8,900 nt of DNA from Pseudomonadota bacterium (lineage in GTDB: Bacteria > Desulfobacterota > Desulfovibrionia > Desulfovibrionales > Desulfovibrionaceae): the NCBI GenBank assembly GCA_023450535.1, contig JAEXGX010000381.1, forward strand, positions 1-8,900. Reading direction: 5' to 3'. Below, one piece after another: positions 1 through 7,415 of this stretch. Both the position numbers and the translations under genes were made by a program. Numbering within the stretch: position 1 is the stretch's first letter; every line of letters starts with the position of its first letter. The notes under the pieces were generated by a model that saw only the letters and a list, made by a program, of their open reading frames with translations, was not told the origin of the DNA and ran no database searches.

Positions 1-574
1 ATTCAATGCGGTCAACGATGCGTTGTTGCTCGTCGAGAGGGGGGAGGGGAAAAGGGAAATTTTCAATATCATTTTTGCGAATGGAAGGGGAATTATCACC
101 TTTCATAAATTTATTTAATCCCAGTACGACATAATCACTGGTCATAAGCCAGTACAAAAAACGAGAATTGACGTTCTTAAGGGGACTGCATATGTAAAAC
201 CCGGTAGAAGCAATGCAATTTGAAATATCTTCATCTATATAAGCAATATTTCTAAGGTATGGCCTAACAAGAGAGAATATAGTATCTCCTTCATGCAGTT
301 TTCTAGATGCTCTGCTAGGGGCCTGACTTACTGGAGTCTTTTTAGGTGAGATGACTTTTTGCTGTTTATTGTCAACAGCATCAATATCTATATAGTAAAA
401 AAAGTTGCCTGTGGGGTTTTCCGTTTCCTGTGGCTTCCAAAGAGAATTTCCCCTCACCCACTTCCAACCTTCCGGCAGGGGGTACGGCTGCTCCTCCACG
501 GGAATCTCGACTACGTTATCCGGCGTCAGCAGGGAACTTTGCGCCTTGTCGGCGTTCTTGCGCGGGCGGGCCAT
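1..574 (-). CDS. hsdS: Type I restriction-modification specificity subunit HsdS (partial, 3' end outside window)
   Basis: HsdS supplies the target recognition domains that direct the HsdM2HsdS methylase and the HsdR-containing nuclease to a bipartite DNA site. The frame opens at ATG 574-572 and stays open for 191 codons to the window edge, so the C-terminal half, with the second recognition domain, is not seen. A basic N-terminal stretch is followed by the family hallmark YPLPEGWKW (residues 31-39), which opens recognition domain 1. Residues 171-191 contain FPFPLPPLDEQQRIVDRIE, the classic end of the domain leading into the conserved helical spacer. The start overlaps the hsdM stop by one base (TGATG), and a GGGAGG ribosome site lies 7 bases upstream, so it is the third gene of the operon. 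Residues about 52-171 are coded by DNA of only about 36% GC, far below the neighbours. Identity is firm; the DNA target cannot be read from the sequence. Confidence 0.93.
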   Translation of the reverse strand, partial: MARPRKNADKAQSSLLTPDNVVEIPVEEQPYPLPEGWKWVRGNSLWKPQETENPTGNFFYYIDIDAVDNKQQKVISPKKTPVSQAPSRASRKLHEGDTIFSLVRPYLRNIAYIDEDISNCIASTGFYICSPLKNVNSRFLYWLMTSDYVVLGLNKFMKGDNSPSIRKNDIENFPFPLPPLDEQQRIVDRIE

Positions 575-1992
575 CAGTTCGCCTCCCTGCCGGTCAGACC
601 TTGCAGTTCCCGAACAACGCTTTTCATAAGATCCACCGCCTCTTCAAGCTGAGCGATGCATGCCTCGCCGCTTTCGATGGGGTCGGGCAGGTCGTCATAA
701 TCCAACAGTGATTCATCCCGGATCAGGCCAAGGTCAAGGCTATCGGCTTTTGTCTTTATCTCCTCGCGGATGAAGACACTCCAGCGTTCATCCCGCACGG
801 CGCGGCGGTCTTCGGCCGCATAAGCGGCCTCAAAGTTTGCGAAATGCTCTTTCTTGAGCGGAGTGTTTTTGCCGAATGAGGGCATGTTGGTGCGCAGGTC
901 GTAGAACCACACCTCTTTGGTATTACCCTTGTCGCTCTGGCCGCGTGCAAAAAACAGCACGTTGGTTTTGACGCCCTGGGCGTAGAAAATACCCGTGGGC
1001 AGGCGCAACACCGTGTGCAGGTCGCATTTGTCCATGAGGTCGGCGCGGATGCGGCCGCCGTCGCCGTCGGCAAAGAGCACGTTATCCGGCAGAACCACGG
1101 CGGCCCGGCCGCCACGTTTGAGGCTGCGGTAAATATGCTGCAAAAAATTCAACTGCTTGTTGCTGGTGGTAAAAGCAAAGTCGTCACGGGTGGCTCGCTC
1201 GCCGCCCTTCTTTGTGCCAAAGGGAGGATTGGTCAGCACCAAGTCATAGCCTTTCATGGCCTTGCCCGCAGTGGAGAGCGTGTCGGCAAGCAGAATTTCC
1301 CCTTCAATGCCGTGCAGCATGGCGTTCATCAGGGCTAGGCGGTGCGTATCATGCACCAGCTCGCAGCCGGTAAAGGCCTTCTGTTTCTGAAAGGCCGCCT
1401 GATCCTCGTCCAGGTCAAAATAATCGTCGGTATGATCCTTCAGGTAACGGTCGGCGGCGATCATAAAGCCAAAGGTGCCGCAGGCCGGATCGTTGCACAG
1501 TTCGCCGACCTGGGGGTTCATGAGGCGCACCATCACATCAATGAGCACGCGCGGCGTGAAATACTGGCCTGCGCCGGATTTCTTCTCATTGGCGTTCTTT
1601 TCCAGAAGACCTTCATACAGGTTGCCCAGCCCCTCTTCCTGTGCGGAATACCAATCCAAAGCATTGATGCTGGAGATGATCTTTTCCAAATTCTTGGGTT
1701 CGTCGATGTTGGATACCGCTCCCTGATAGATCTCCCGTACCCGCCCCGTGCCGTTTTCGCTCAGCCCGGCCAGCACCTGCTTATAAACGTGTTTCAGCTC
1801 AATGCCGCTTCTGGCGGCCAGCACGTCCCAGCGGCAGGTTTCGGGAATGGCCGCTTCCGTGCCGGTTTCCTTGGCCATTTTCAGGAACAGAATATAGGTC
1901 AGTTCAGTCACATACTGATGATAGGTGATGCCGTCATCCCGCAGGACATTGCAGAGGTTCCAGAGTTTGGCGACAATTTCCTGTGTCATCAT
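574..1992 (-). CDS. hsdM: Type I restriction-modification N6-adenine methyltransferase subunit HsdM
   Basis: HsdM transfers a methyl group from S-adenosylmethionine to the N6 of adenine in the HsdS-specified site, protecting host DNA; with HsdS it also forms the core to which HsdR binds. The 472-residue product has an N-terminal helical HsdM domain (about 1-130), then the N6_Mtase fold: QYFTPR at 143-148, SAM-binding motif I DPACGTFGF at 168-176, and catalytic motif IV NPPFG at 255-259. Motif I has Phe where many HsdM proteins have the second Gly of GTGG; this may be normal for this branch. ELVHDTHRLALMNAMLHGIEG (211-231) is typical of the family. Length is normal and the frame is intact. The start overlaps the hsdR stop (ATGA, bases 1992-1989), implying translational coupling; a second ATG follows immediately at 1989, so the first residue is uncertain by one codon. 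Confidence 0.97.
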   Translation of the reverse strand: MMTQEIVAKLWNLCNVLRDDGITYHQYVTELTYILFLKMAKETGTEAAIPETCRWDVLAARSGIELKHVYKQVLAGLSENGTGRVREIYQGAVSNIDEPKNLEKIISSINALDWYSAQEEGLGNLYEGLLEKNANEKKSGAGQYFTPRVLIDVMVRLMNPQVGELCNDPACGTFGFMIAADRYLKDHTDDYFDLDEDQAAFQKQKAFTGCELVHDTHRLALMNAMLHGIEGEILLADTLSTAGKAMKGYDLVLTNPPFGTKKGGERATRDDFAFTTSNKQLNFLQHIYRSLKRGGRAAVVLPDNVLFADGDGGRIRADLMDKCDLHTVLRLPTGIFYAQGVKTNVLFFARGQSDKGNTKEVWFYDLRTNMPSFGKNTPLKKEHFANFEAAYAAEDRRAVRDERWSVFIREEIKTKADSLDLGLIRDESLLDYDDLPDPIESGEACIAQLEEAVDLMKSVVRELQGLTGREAN

Positions 1993-4900
1993 GCGGCAAG
2001 GCCCCCGTCGTCATACAGATAGGTGTTCAATTCGGTCACGATATTTTCCAACTGGTTACGGAAGAGTTTGTTCAGCGCGGCAAAGCCGCCCTTGTCCCGG
2101 AAGATGACGCTTTCGTCAAAGGTGTGTACCGAGAGGACGGATTCATTGAGCAGATATTTTTCCATGCGGTCGATCCATTTCTCTTCGACTCGGGAAAAAC
2201 TGTGCGCCTGCTTCAGCCGGGACACGGCGCGGCGGATGCGCTCCTCGTGTCCCAGAAGTTCGGCATTGATGCCGTAACGGCGGATGAAACTGATGATATC
2301 GGCAGCGATATCCTTATTGCTCATCTGCGAAAGCGCGGAGTTGAGCTGCCGAACGGTAAAGCCTTCCCGTCCCAGGGCCAGACGCAGGCTCTTGAGGCTT
2401 GCGCGGCTGAGGTCGGCCGGGCGGGTGCAAATGATGTTGAGGGCAGCCACATCGTTGCGCTGTTCCCGCACAAAGCGGGCAAAGGATTCCAGATAGTCGC
2501 CGGGGCGAAGATTCTCCTTGCCGTAACCCCGCGTATGGCTGGTGAGCGCATCCGGCGTATCGGAAAGAACGACGGGGCGTCGGCCCGCAGCGCCTTCTTC
2601 ACTTTGGATGAGCTCAAACAAATCGCGTTTGGACAGCAACAGTGCCTTTGCCTCACGCGGGCGCAAATCCTGCACGCGCTCAATGAGGGCATCGGGAGTA
2701 TCTCCGGCCATATCGGCAAAGTGCTGCCTGAGTTCATCTGTCATAGAGCGTTTGCGGCGTTGCAGCTTGGCAATAATCTGGTTGATCTGGTTCAGGATTT
2801 GCGGTGGCTCCTCCATTGTCTCCAGACCGTCCAGAAGCTGGGAGAAGGTGGCCGCGGGATTGCTGACCACCGGTTTCATGGTAGTCAGCGGCTCAAGGAC
2901 TGTATACAGGCCCACGGCATCGTACACTTCAAAATGGTTTTTCCCGATGTCCGGGCACAGTCTGGTAGCGCGGCCCAGCATCTGCTCAAACAGAATGCGG
3001 GATTTCACCCGGCGTAGGAAGACAAGACGGGTGATTTCGGGCACGTCAATGCCGGTGGTGAGCAGGTCCACCGTTACTACGATGCTGGGGAGGCTTTCAC
3101 TCTTGAAGCGGCGTATGGCCGCATCAATATTCTTGCGGTTGCCGATGCTGCCGGTGATCTTCATGACGGCATCGGTATCCACCAGCTCTGCGGCGTAGAT
3201 CTCCTTGAGGATGCGGACGATCATATCCGCATGATGGTCATTGACGGCATAAATGAGGGTCTTGCCGGAGGAAGCATCTTCGGGATCAATGTCTTTGGCT
3301 ATTTCCCGCAGAATCTCGCGGTTGAAGTTCTCATTGATCACGGTCTTGTTGAAGTCGTCCACGTCAAAGTCAAGTTCATCTTCCAGCAGTTCGCTGTTGG
3401 TGACTTCGCCGGTAAGCGGATCATAGACGGCCACTGTATCGCCGGTTTTGTAGTGAATGCCCTGCTCACTGAGAGTCGTGCTGAGCTGGTGCGGCGCGTC
3501 ATGGTCCACCAGGAATCCGTCAATGACCGCCTCCCGGTAGGAGTAGCTGAACACGGGCGATCCGAAAATCTTCGTGGTCTGGAGCGCGGGCGTGGCCGTC
3601 AGAGCGATTTTGACCGCCTGAAAATAGTCGATGACCTCTCGGTATTTGCTCTGGTAGTCGCGCTGATCGCGGTACAACCGCTCGTCGTCGGTCATTTCCC
3701 GGTCCAGAATATAACCTCGGTGCGCTTCATCCACGATGATCAGATCATAGTCGGTGACTGACGGCATGGACTCGCTGCCTTCACTGTACAGAATACGTTT
3801 GACCATGCCTTGCACGGTGGCGACGTGGACGCGGGTTTCCTTGTCGATTCTTTTATCCGTCAGCCCGTTGATGGCGTAAATGTCGTCCAGGGGATGCAGT
3901 TCCTCCAACTTCACATCTTTGAATACGTCCAGAGCCTGCGTGCCCAGGGCATTACGATCCACAAGGAACAGGATGCGGCGGAAGCGTCCGCTTTTCAAAA
4001 AGCGGTACATCATCCCCAGCACTGTCCGGGTTTTGCCTGTACCCGTAGCCATAGCCAGCAGAACCGTTTGCGCGCCGTTTTTCACGGCCCGCTCGGCCGC
4101 CTCGATCGCGCGGAGCTGGTACTCACGCAAATTGAGACCGTTTTTATCGCTAAGAAAGTCGGCGGACATGGCTTCAAGGCGTCGGTTGCCTTGGGCAATG
4201 TCGCGCTCCAGAAGCTCTTCCAGACCGGTAGGACTCATCCAGCCGTGCAGGGCCTGGGGCGCATTGGAAGCATTCCGCACGTCCTGAAACCAGATGCCGG
4301 ACTTTTCCTCGTATTGCCGGATATAGGGTCTGCCGTTGGCGGCAAAGAGAAAGGGCACGCGAAAGCCGCGCCACTCGCCTATGGTGTGGGCCTGGTGCTC
4401 TTTGCGGATATGGCGGGCGTAGTCCTTGCACTGATGATCGAGCACAGCGGGAATGTCCTTGTGCCCGGCCTTGGCTTCGATGATGCCCACCAGCCGCGTA
4501 CCCGCAAACAAGGCGTAGTCGGCAAAGCCCCTGTTGCCTACAGAGGAGTCCGTGGGCCATTCCGCTATGGCCAGATTTCGTCCGGCTTGCGGCCGCGTGC
4601 CGAGGGAATGGCGTAAGGTTTCGGAATCGGCCTCCCAGCCTACTTTTCTGAGCTGTTCGTCAATGAGGTAACGGGTTTCGGCCTCAGACACATGACGTTT
4701 GCCTGCGGCAACGGCGGCGCGTTTGCGGCGGATGTCTTCCGGCACGGCAGATGCCTGCGCGGCGCGGGAAACAGCCTGATCAGCCAGGATGTTTTCGTGC
4801 TCGGCTTTCTCTTTTGATTCGGATGGAGACGGCCCGGAGGCTTCGGCATCTTGAGGCGCGACAAAATCCTGTTGCCGGTAGGATTCATCGCCGTAGGTTT

Positions 4901-5261
4901 GAAAAAACCACCCGCACAGGCTGTGCGTGATCTGTAAAAAGTAGAGAATTTTTTCTTCGGGAAGTTTCACCCCTTCGTGGGCTGCCTTGTTGCGAACCCG
5001 GCGCATCAGGTGAAAGGCGGTGGCGACATCCGCAGGAAGCACCTCACGCCGCTGGAGAATGTCGATGCGCTCCACCGCGTCGCAGTGGTCGGGCTGGGTG
5101 ATGTCGTCCAGGGCGAACATGACCCGGATCATGCCTTCGCACAGCAAGCCCGCCTTCATCAGGCAGGACTGCGGGTCCGAACGCAGATAGCGTTCGGCCA
5201 GCATGCCGAGTTCCCCCAGCTCCGGGAATTTTTCGTGCAGAAACGCAAAGTTGGACACCAT
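1989..5261 (-). CDS. hsdR: Type I restriction enzyme endonuclease/translocase subunit HsdR
   Basis: HsdR is the ATP-driven translocase and nuclease of the type I complex, pulling in unmodified DNA and cutting it away from the recognition site. The 1090 residues read in family order. First comes an N-terminal DUF4145-like helical domain (about 1-125, with RNKAAHEG at 90-97), then a charged linker. A PD-(D/E)XK nuclease follows, with D248 in GFADYALF and E262/K264 in IIEAKAG. The SF2 helicase motor shows Walker A ATGTGKT at 405-411, DEAH at 511-514, TATPA at 555-559 and motif VI QMLGRATRL at 760-768. The C-terminal domain resembles the EcoEI HsdR C-terminus. The key residues look intact and the frame is unbroken, so it should be active. 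ATG 5261-5259 is supported by GGAG (5272-5269) seven bases upstream. The gene leads the R-M-S operon and is expected to use the promoter proposed at 5396-5424. Confidence 0.97.
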   Translation of the reverse strand: MVSNFAFLHEKFPELGELGMLAERYLRSDPQSCLMKAGLLCEGMIRVMFALDDITQPDHCDAVERIDILQRREVLPADVATAFHLMRRVRNKAAHEGVKLPEEKILYFLQITHSLCGWFFQTYGDESYRQQDFVAPQDAEASGPSPSESKEKAEHENILADQAVSRAAQASAVPEDIRRKRAAVAAGKRHVSEAETRYLIDEQLRKVGWEADSETLRHSLGTRPQAGRNLAIAEWPTDSSVGNRGFADYALFAGTRLVGIIEAKAGHKDIPAVLDHQCKDYARHIRKEHQAHTIGEWRGFRVPFLFAANGRPYIRQYEEKSGIWFQDVRNASNAPQALHGWMSPTGLEELLERDIAQGNRRLEAMSADFLSDKNGLNLREYQLRAIEAAERAVKNGAQTVLLAMATGTGKTRTVLGMMYRFLKSGRFRRILFLVDRNALGTQALDVFKDVKLEELHPLDDIYAINGLTDKRIDKETRVHVATVQGMVKRILYSEGSESMPSVTDYDLIIVDEAHRGYILDREMTDDERLYRDQRDYQSKYREVIDYFQAVKIALTATPALQTTKIFGSPVFSYSYREAVIDGFLVDHDAPHQLSTTLSEQGIHYKTGDTVAVYDPLTGEVTNSELLEDELDFDVDDFNKTVINENFNREILREIAKDIDPEDASSGKTLIYAVNDHHADMIVRILKEIYAAELVDTDAVMKITGSIGNRKNIDAAIRRFKSESLPSIVVTVDLLTTGIDVPEITRLVFLRRVKSRILFEQMLGRATRLCPDIGKNHFEVYDAVGLYTVLEPLTTMKPVVSNPAATFSQLLDGLETMEEPPQILNQINQIIAKLQRRKRSMTDELRQHFADMAGDTPDALIERVQDLRPREAKALLLSKRDLFELIQSEEGAAGRRPVVLSDTPDALTSHTRGYGKENLRPGDYLESFARFVREQRNDVAALNIICTRPADLSRASLKSLRLALGREGFTVRQLNSALSQMSNKDIAADIISFIRRYGINAELLGHEERIRRAVSRLKQAHSFSRVEEKWIDRMEKYLLNESVLSVHTFDESVIFRDKGGFAALNKLFRNQLENIVTELNTYLYDDGGLAA

Positions 5262-5345
5262 GTTCTATCTCCAAAAAAACAGATATCATTTATCTCGTAA
5301 GCAATATCCAGCCTCTCTGCCGGAAAAGTTTCAGGAATTTATGGA

Positions 5346-5378
5346 GTCGGTCTCCGGCGCATACGGAGGCTGCCCGAC
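5346..5378 (-). other. Hairpin in the predicted hsdR leader
   Basis: GTCGG (5346-5350) pairs with CCGAC (5374-5378), and inside it CTCCG (5352-5356) pairs with CGGAG (5364-5368). This gives two 5-bp stems with an asymmetric internal loop and a 7-base apical loop. It lies just after the transcription start predicted from the promoter at 5396-5424, so it would fold near the 5' end of the hsd mRNA. There is no T-run on the 3' side in either direction, so it is not a standard terminator. A role in leader stability or control is possible but unproven. Confidence 0.35.
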
Positions 5379-5395
5379 AGAAAAAAACCAGTGAC

Positions 5396-5424
5396 ATTCT
5401 ATACCTTGTCCGACCAAAAGGCAA
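5396..5424 (-). promoter_or_regulatory. Candidate sigma70-type promoter for hsdRMS
   Basis: On the minus strand TTGCCT (5424-5419, 4 of 6 matches to TTGACA) is separated by exactly 17 bases from TAGAAT (5401-5396, 5 of 6 matches to TATAAT). Initiation would fall near 5389, giving a leader of about 128 bases before the hsdR ATG. It is the best-spaced promoter-like pair I found upstream of hsdR, but with no experimental support; read-through from the mobilisation genes remains possible. Confidence 0.4.
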
Positions 5425-5580
5425 AATCATGCGCTATCCTGAATCCATTTCTGCCCGCGCCAAGCCGGTTTCGGCGTGTCTGCCGTCGGCCTGCTGATCC
5501 GGTCGGAGTCTTGCTCTGCGTCTTTGGACATGCGTCGGGAGCGGCAAAAGGGACTTTGCGGGTACAGCCGCTTGCAGTGA

Positions 5581-5602
5581 GGGCCGGTCGTTTCACCGAC
5601 CC
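5581..5602 (-). terminator. Hairpin after the mobilisation module, possible weak terminator
   Basis: Read on the minus strand, GGGTCGGT (5602-5595) can pair with ACCGGCCC (5588-5581) around a 6-base loop, giving 8 pairs including one G-U wobble. On the plus strand the same position is a C-A mismatch, so the structure favours minus-strand RNA, the coding direction. It sits 48 bases after the stop of the small gene. No U-tract follows, so an intrinsic terminator is doubtful; it might protect the 3' end or assist Rho-dependent termination. Confidence 0.25.
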
Positions 5603-5649
5603 GTTTTCATCTGTCGCCGGTTGTGCGGTTTTCAACCTTATCCTTTTAC

Positions 5650-6048
5650 CTACAGAGCATTGATATCCGTATCCGGTTTTACAAATCCGCCGCTGTACCT
5701 CTCCGGCTCCCGGTCGTCCGGCGTCGGCAGCGGCGTTGCCGTCGCGTCCGGTTGAGGGCGCGGGGGTGTGTCTCTCTTTTGGGTTCTCCGTCCTTCCCGC
5801 TGCCGTCTGGCTTCGGTCAGATACTTAGTCAAGGTTTGGGGCTTCACCTCAATTCCTTTTTCGTGCAACTTTTCGACGATTTCCTGTGTGTCGAAACCGC
5901 GCTTCTTCATTCGCTCCAGCGTCGGGGCCAAAGTGAAAATAGCCTGCTTCACGGTGATGGCACGGTTTCCGTCCAGCGTGACGGTGGCGGACTTGAGTTT
6001 GGCGAACTCCTGTCGAATTTCCTTCAGTTGGCTGATGGTGATGCTCAT
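5650..6048 (-). CDS. Small putative DNA-binding protein of the mobilisation module
   Basis: I do not recognise a named family. The 132-residue product begins at ATG 6048-6046, fixed by AGGAG at 6061-6057; a longer in-frame start at 6111 is unlikely because it adds a Pro/Gln-rich stretch and lacks that ribosome site. Residues about 1-50 look helical, with a short strand-like segment ATVTLDGNRAITV (21-33). Residues 50-82, including RGFDTQEIVEKLHEKGIEV and then QTLTKYLTEARR, have the rhythm of a helix-turn-helix resembling segments of plasmid regulators and relaxosome accessory proteins. The tail (about 83-118) is Arg/Pro-rich and probably disordered, ending in a conserved-looking GGFVKPDTDINAL. 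It follows the relaxase gene in the same direction, after the hairpin cluster at 6109-6176, which makes a site-binding role at a transfer origin attractive. That function is inference from motif shape and position only. Confidence 0.75.
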   Translation of the reverse strand: MSITISQLKEIRQEFAKLKSATVTLDGNRAITVKQAIFTLAPTLERMKKRGFDTQEIVEKLHEKGIEVKPQTLTKYLTEARRQREGRRTQKRDTPPRPQPDATATPLPTPDDREPERYSGGFVKPDTDINAL

Positions 6049-6056
6049 GATCTTTT

Positions 6057-6061
6057 CTCCT
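6057..6061 (-). promoter_or_regulatory. Ribosome binding site deciding the start of the small mobilisation gene
   Basis: AGGAG on the minus strand lies 8 bases upstream of ATG 6048-6046. It favours this start over the in-frame ATG at 6111. Confidence 0.7.
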
Positions 6062-6108
6062 GTGGGTGGCGGGGGATGTCCCTGGTTTTGTCTTTTGCCT
6101 TTGGCGGT

Positions 6109-6176
6109 CAAGCGGCACGCTTGCCCACTGGTTTTCGTCAGAAAACCATAGTGGGCCTATGGCTCACCTTTGAGCC
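6109..6176. repeat. Cluster of four inverted repeats, candidate oriT
   Basis: Four hairpins are packed between the relaxase stop (6195) and the small gene. (1) CAAGCG 6109-6114 with CGCTTG 6118-6123. (2) GCCCACT 6123-6129 plus GGTTTTC 6130-6136, then GAAAACC 6141-6147, a 2-base bulge and AGTGGGC 6150-6156: 14 pairs around a 4-base loop. (3) CCATAG 6146-6151 with CTATGG 6157-6162, which overlaps and so competes with hairpin 2. (4) GGCTCA 6161-6166 with TGAGCC 6171-6176. No T-run follows in either direction, so it does not look like an intrinsic terminator. Dense, mutually exclusive inverted repeats beside a relaxase gene are typical of transfer origins, and the stem of hairpin 2 carries the GTGGGC core that is repeated upstream of the relaxase gene. 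The oriT label is inference; the repeats themselves are directly visible. Confidence 0.6.
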
Positions 6177-6194
6177 GAGACTCCCGGCGGACGG

Positions 6195-7382
6195 TCAGCG
6201 CATTCTCATGCCACGGACAGGCGGAGCCTGATGACGTTCCTTTTCTCGCGCTTCCTGATCATGCCGTTGCCGTTCCTCTTCTTGACAGCGCTGGAGCTGC
6301 TCAGCCCGCTTGCGCTCCACAAAGTCGAGATGTTGCGGCCGGATTTCCGGCTGAAGCAAAAATTCCCGATACCCTGCCATAATCGCTTTCATTTTTTTCA
6401 ACTGTGCCTTCAGTTCCTCTCTTTCCGCACAGCCTTGCTTCCTGTGAACCGCATATTCCGTTTCAAGCTGCGTCTGTTTTTTGCGTAACGCATCCACTTC
6501 CCGTTGCAGGCATTCCTTCTGCTCCTGAACGAGGTGCTTGACGGCAAGCGCCTTTTTCAGCTCGGCAATGATGAAGGACGCTTTTTTCAGCACGGATTGG
6601 TAGTTGAAAAGGGAGGCCTTCGGGAGAACAGAATCTTCCCGAAGAACCTTTTCTGCTTCCTTGGCCTGCCGCTTGTACTCTTCAACGCTTTTTTTCAGTT
6701 TTTCTTCACGCTGTTCCAAATCGTTAATGATTTTCCGGGAATTTTGAGCAATCTCTTGGGATTCCAGAATCAGGCTGTTCAGGGCTTCCTGTTGCTGCTT
6801 GAACTCCCGCGTATCCAGATGCTTTTTCGCTGAACCCGGTTTCTGCTCGACGCCGCGCTGAATGTCGAAGCCACGGTTTTGCAGATAAATAGGCAATTCG
6901 GTTTGCAACTTTTTCAGACTGGCGCGGGTATAGATGCTGTTGGCGCTGAGCCGTCCGTCCGGCGTCACCGGCACATGGAGAAAGTGCATGTGCGGCGTTT
7001 TTTCATCCATGTGAACCATTGCGGAGATGATGTTTTCTCTGCCGACAAAGTCGGTCAGAAAGGCTGCGCTCTCCTCGAAAAACCGTCTGGTTTCCGCCTT
7101 GCCGATTCGTGTAAAGAACGACTTGTCTGAACTGATAATCAGGCCGCACAGATGCACGGCGTCCTTGCGCACAGCCTTGACCATGAGCAGATCGTCAATG
7201 CGATTTTGAATGGTCTGCGCGTAGTTGTCTGAGGCGAATTCGTGGAGATCGTAGTTGCCGGTGCTTCGACTGTAGTCGATGTCGGGGTTGGAATGGCTTT
7301 CACGCTCACGCCGATTGTGCGACTGGATGCCGCGAATGGCGTCTTTCTTGAATTTGTCCATATGCAAAACGAGGAGTGACAT
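6195..7382 (-). CDS. mob: MobV-family (Mob_Pre) plasmid mobilisation relaxase
   Basis: MobV relaxases nick one strand at oriT, stay bound to the 5' end and pilot that strand into a recipient through another element's conjugation machinery. The 395-residue product has the family N-terminus: motif I with H22 in SHNRRERE, followed by SNPDID (31-36). H22 falls at the same position as His22 of pMV158 MobM, the reported catalytic residue. The metal-binding motif HMDEKTPHMH is at 124-133. The catalytic domain ends around residue 190. Residues about 195-380 are Glu/Lys/Gln-rich with heptad-like spacing, predicting a long coiled coil for dimerisation or coupling, and the C-terminus is basic. ATG 7382-7380 is chosen because AAGGAG lies 6 bases upstream and family members begin this way. 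An in-frame start 49 codons earlier would translate the repeat-filled spacer and is rejected. The frame is intact and probably functional. With no type IV secretion genes in view, it looks mobilisable rather than self-transmissible. Confidence 0.95.
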   Translation of the reverse strand: MSLLVLHMDKFKKDAIRGIQSHNRRERESHSNPDIDYSRSTGNYDLHEFASDNYAQTIQNRIDDLLMVKAVRKDAVHLCGLIISSDKSFFTRIGKAETRRFFEESAAFLTDFVGRENIISAMVHMDEKTPHMHFLHVPVTPDGRLSANSIYTRASLKKLQTELPIYLQNRGFDIQRGVEQKPGSAKKHLDTREFKQQQEALNSLILESQEIAQNSRKIINDLEQREEKLKKSVEEYKRQAKEAEKVLREDSVLPKASLFNYQSVLKKASFIIAELKKALAVKHLVQEQKECLQREVDALRKKQTQLETEYAVHRKQGCAEREELKAQLKKMKAIMAGYREFLLQPEIRPQHLDFVERKRAEQLQRCQEEERQRHDQEAREKERHQAPPVRGMRMR

Positions 7383-7388
7383 TGTTTT

Positions 7389-7394
7389 CTCCTT
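7389..7394 (-). promoter_or_regulatory. Ribosome binding site deciding the relaxase start
   Basis: AAGGAG on the minus strand sits 6 bases before ATG 7382-7380. It selects this start over the earlier in-frame ATG codons at 7529 and 7523, which lie inside the GTGGGCA repeat region. Confidence 0.8.
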
Positions 7395-7415
7395 CATTGT
7401 TTTTGCGGGGGCGAC

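Larger units (their letters stand above)
5262..5649. other. Intergenic region between the mobilisation module and the hsd operon
   Basis: These 388 bases separate the small gene's stop from hsdR. I see no convincing gene. A frame of 78 codons on the minus strand (5635-5399, TTG start) and one of 90 codons on the plus strand (5391-5663) are low-complexity, Pro/Arg-rich readings without recognisable motifs. The region holds a GC-rich hairpin (5581-5602), a promoter-like pair (5396-5424), a leader hairpin (5346-5378) and a short palindrome AGATA-N5-TATCT (5281-5295) just upstream of the hsdR ribosome site, which could be an operator. It is the backbone/cargo boundary and so a place to look for an insertion junction. 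Confidence 0.6.

Noticed and set aside
168..176. A defective HsdM motif I (protein residues 168-176, DPACGTFGF rather than the common GTGG form)
   Set aside because: The core DPACGT and the catalytic NPPFG are intact, and this variant seems compatible with normal HsdM branches, so it is not evidence of inactivity.
1342..2022. Plus-strand open frame of 226 codons opposite hsdM
   Set aside because: Antisense to the methyltransferase core, with no recognisable product.
1983..3017. Plus-strand open frame of 344 codons opposite hsdR
   Set aside because: It lies wholly antisense to the conserved hsdR reading, shows no family motifs, and is the usual shadow of a GC-rich gene.
3810..4616. Plus-strand open frame of 268 codons opposite the hsdR N-terminal half
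   Set aside because: Antisense to conserved nuclease and helicase motifs, with no recognisable domain; treated as a shadow.
5399..5635. Minus-strand frame of 78 codons between the small mobilisation gene and hsdR
   Set aside because: It has a TTG start, low-complexity Pro/Arg-rich composition and no motif, and it contains the hairpin at 5581-5602 and part of the promoter-like pair; coding is not supported.
5391..5663. Plus-strand frame of 90 codons in the same gap
   Set aside because: It overlaps the 3' end of the small gene, has no motif and opposes the direction of every recognised gene.
6123..6156. The large hairpin as an intrinsic terminator of mob
   Set aside because: The stem is strong, but no T-run follows on either strand, and three further inverted repeats adjoin it.
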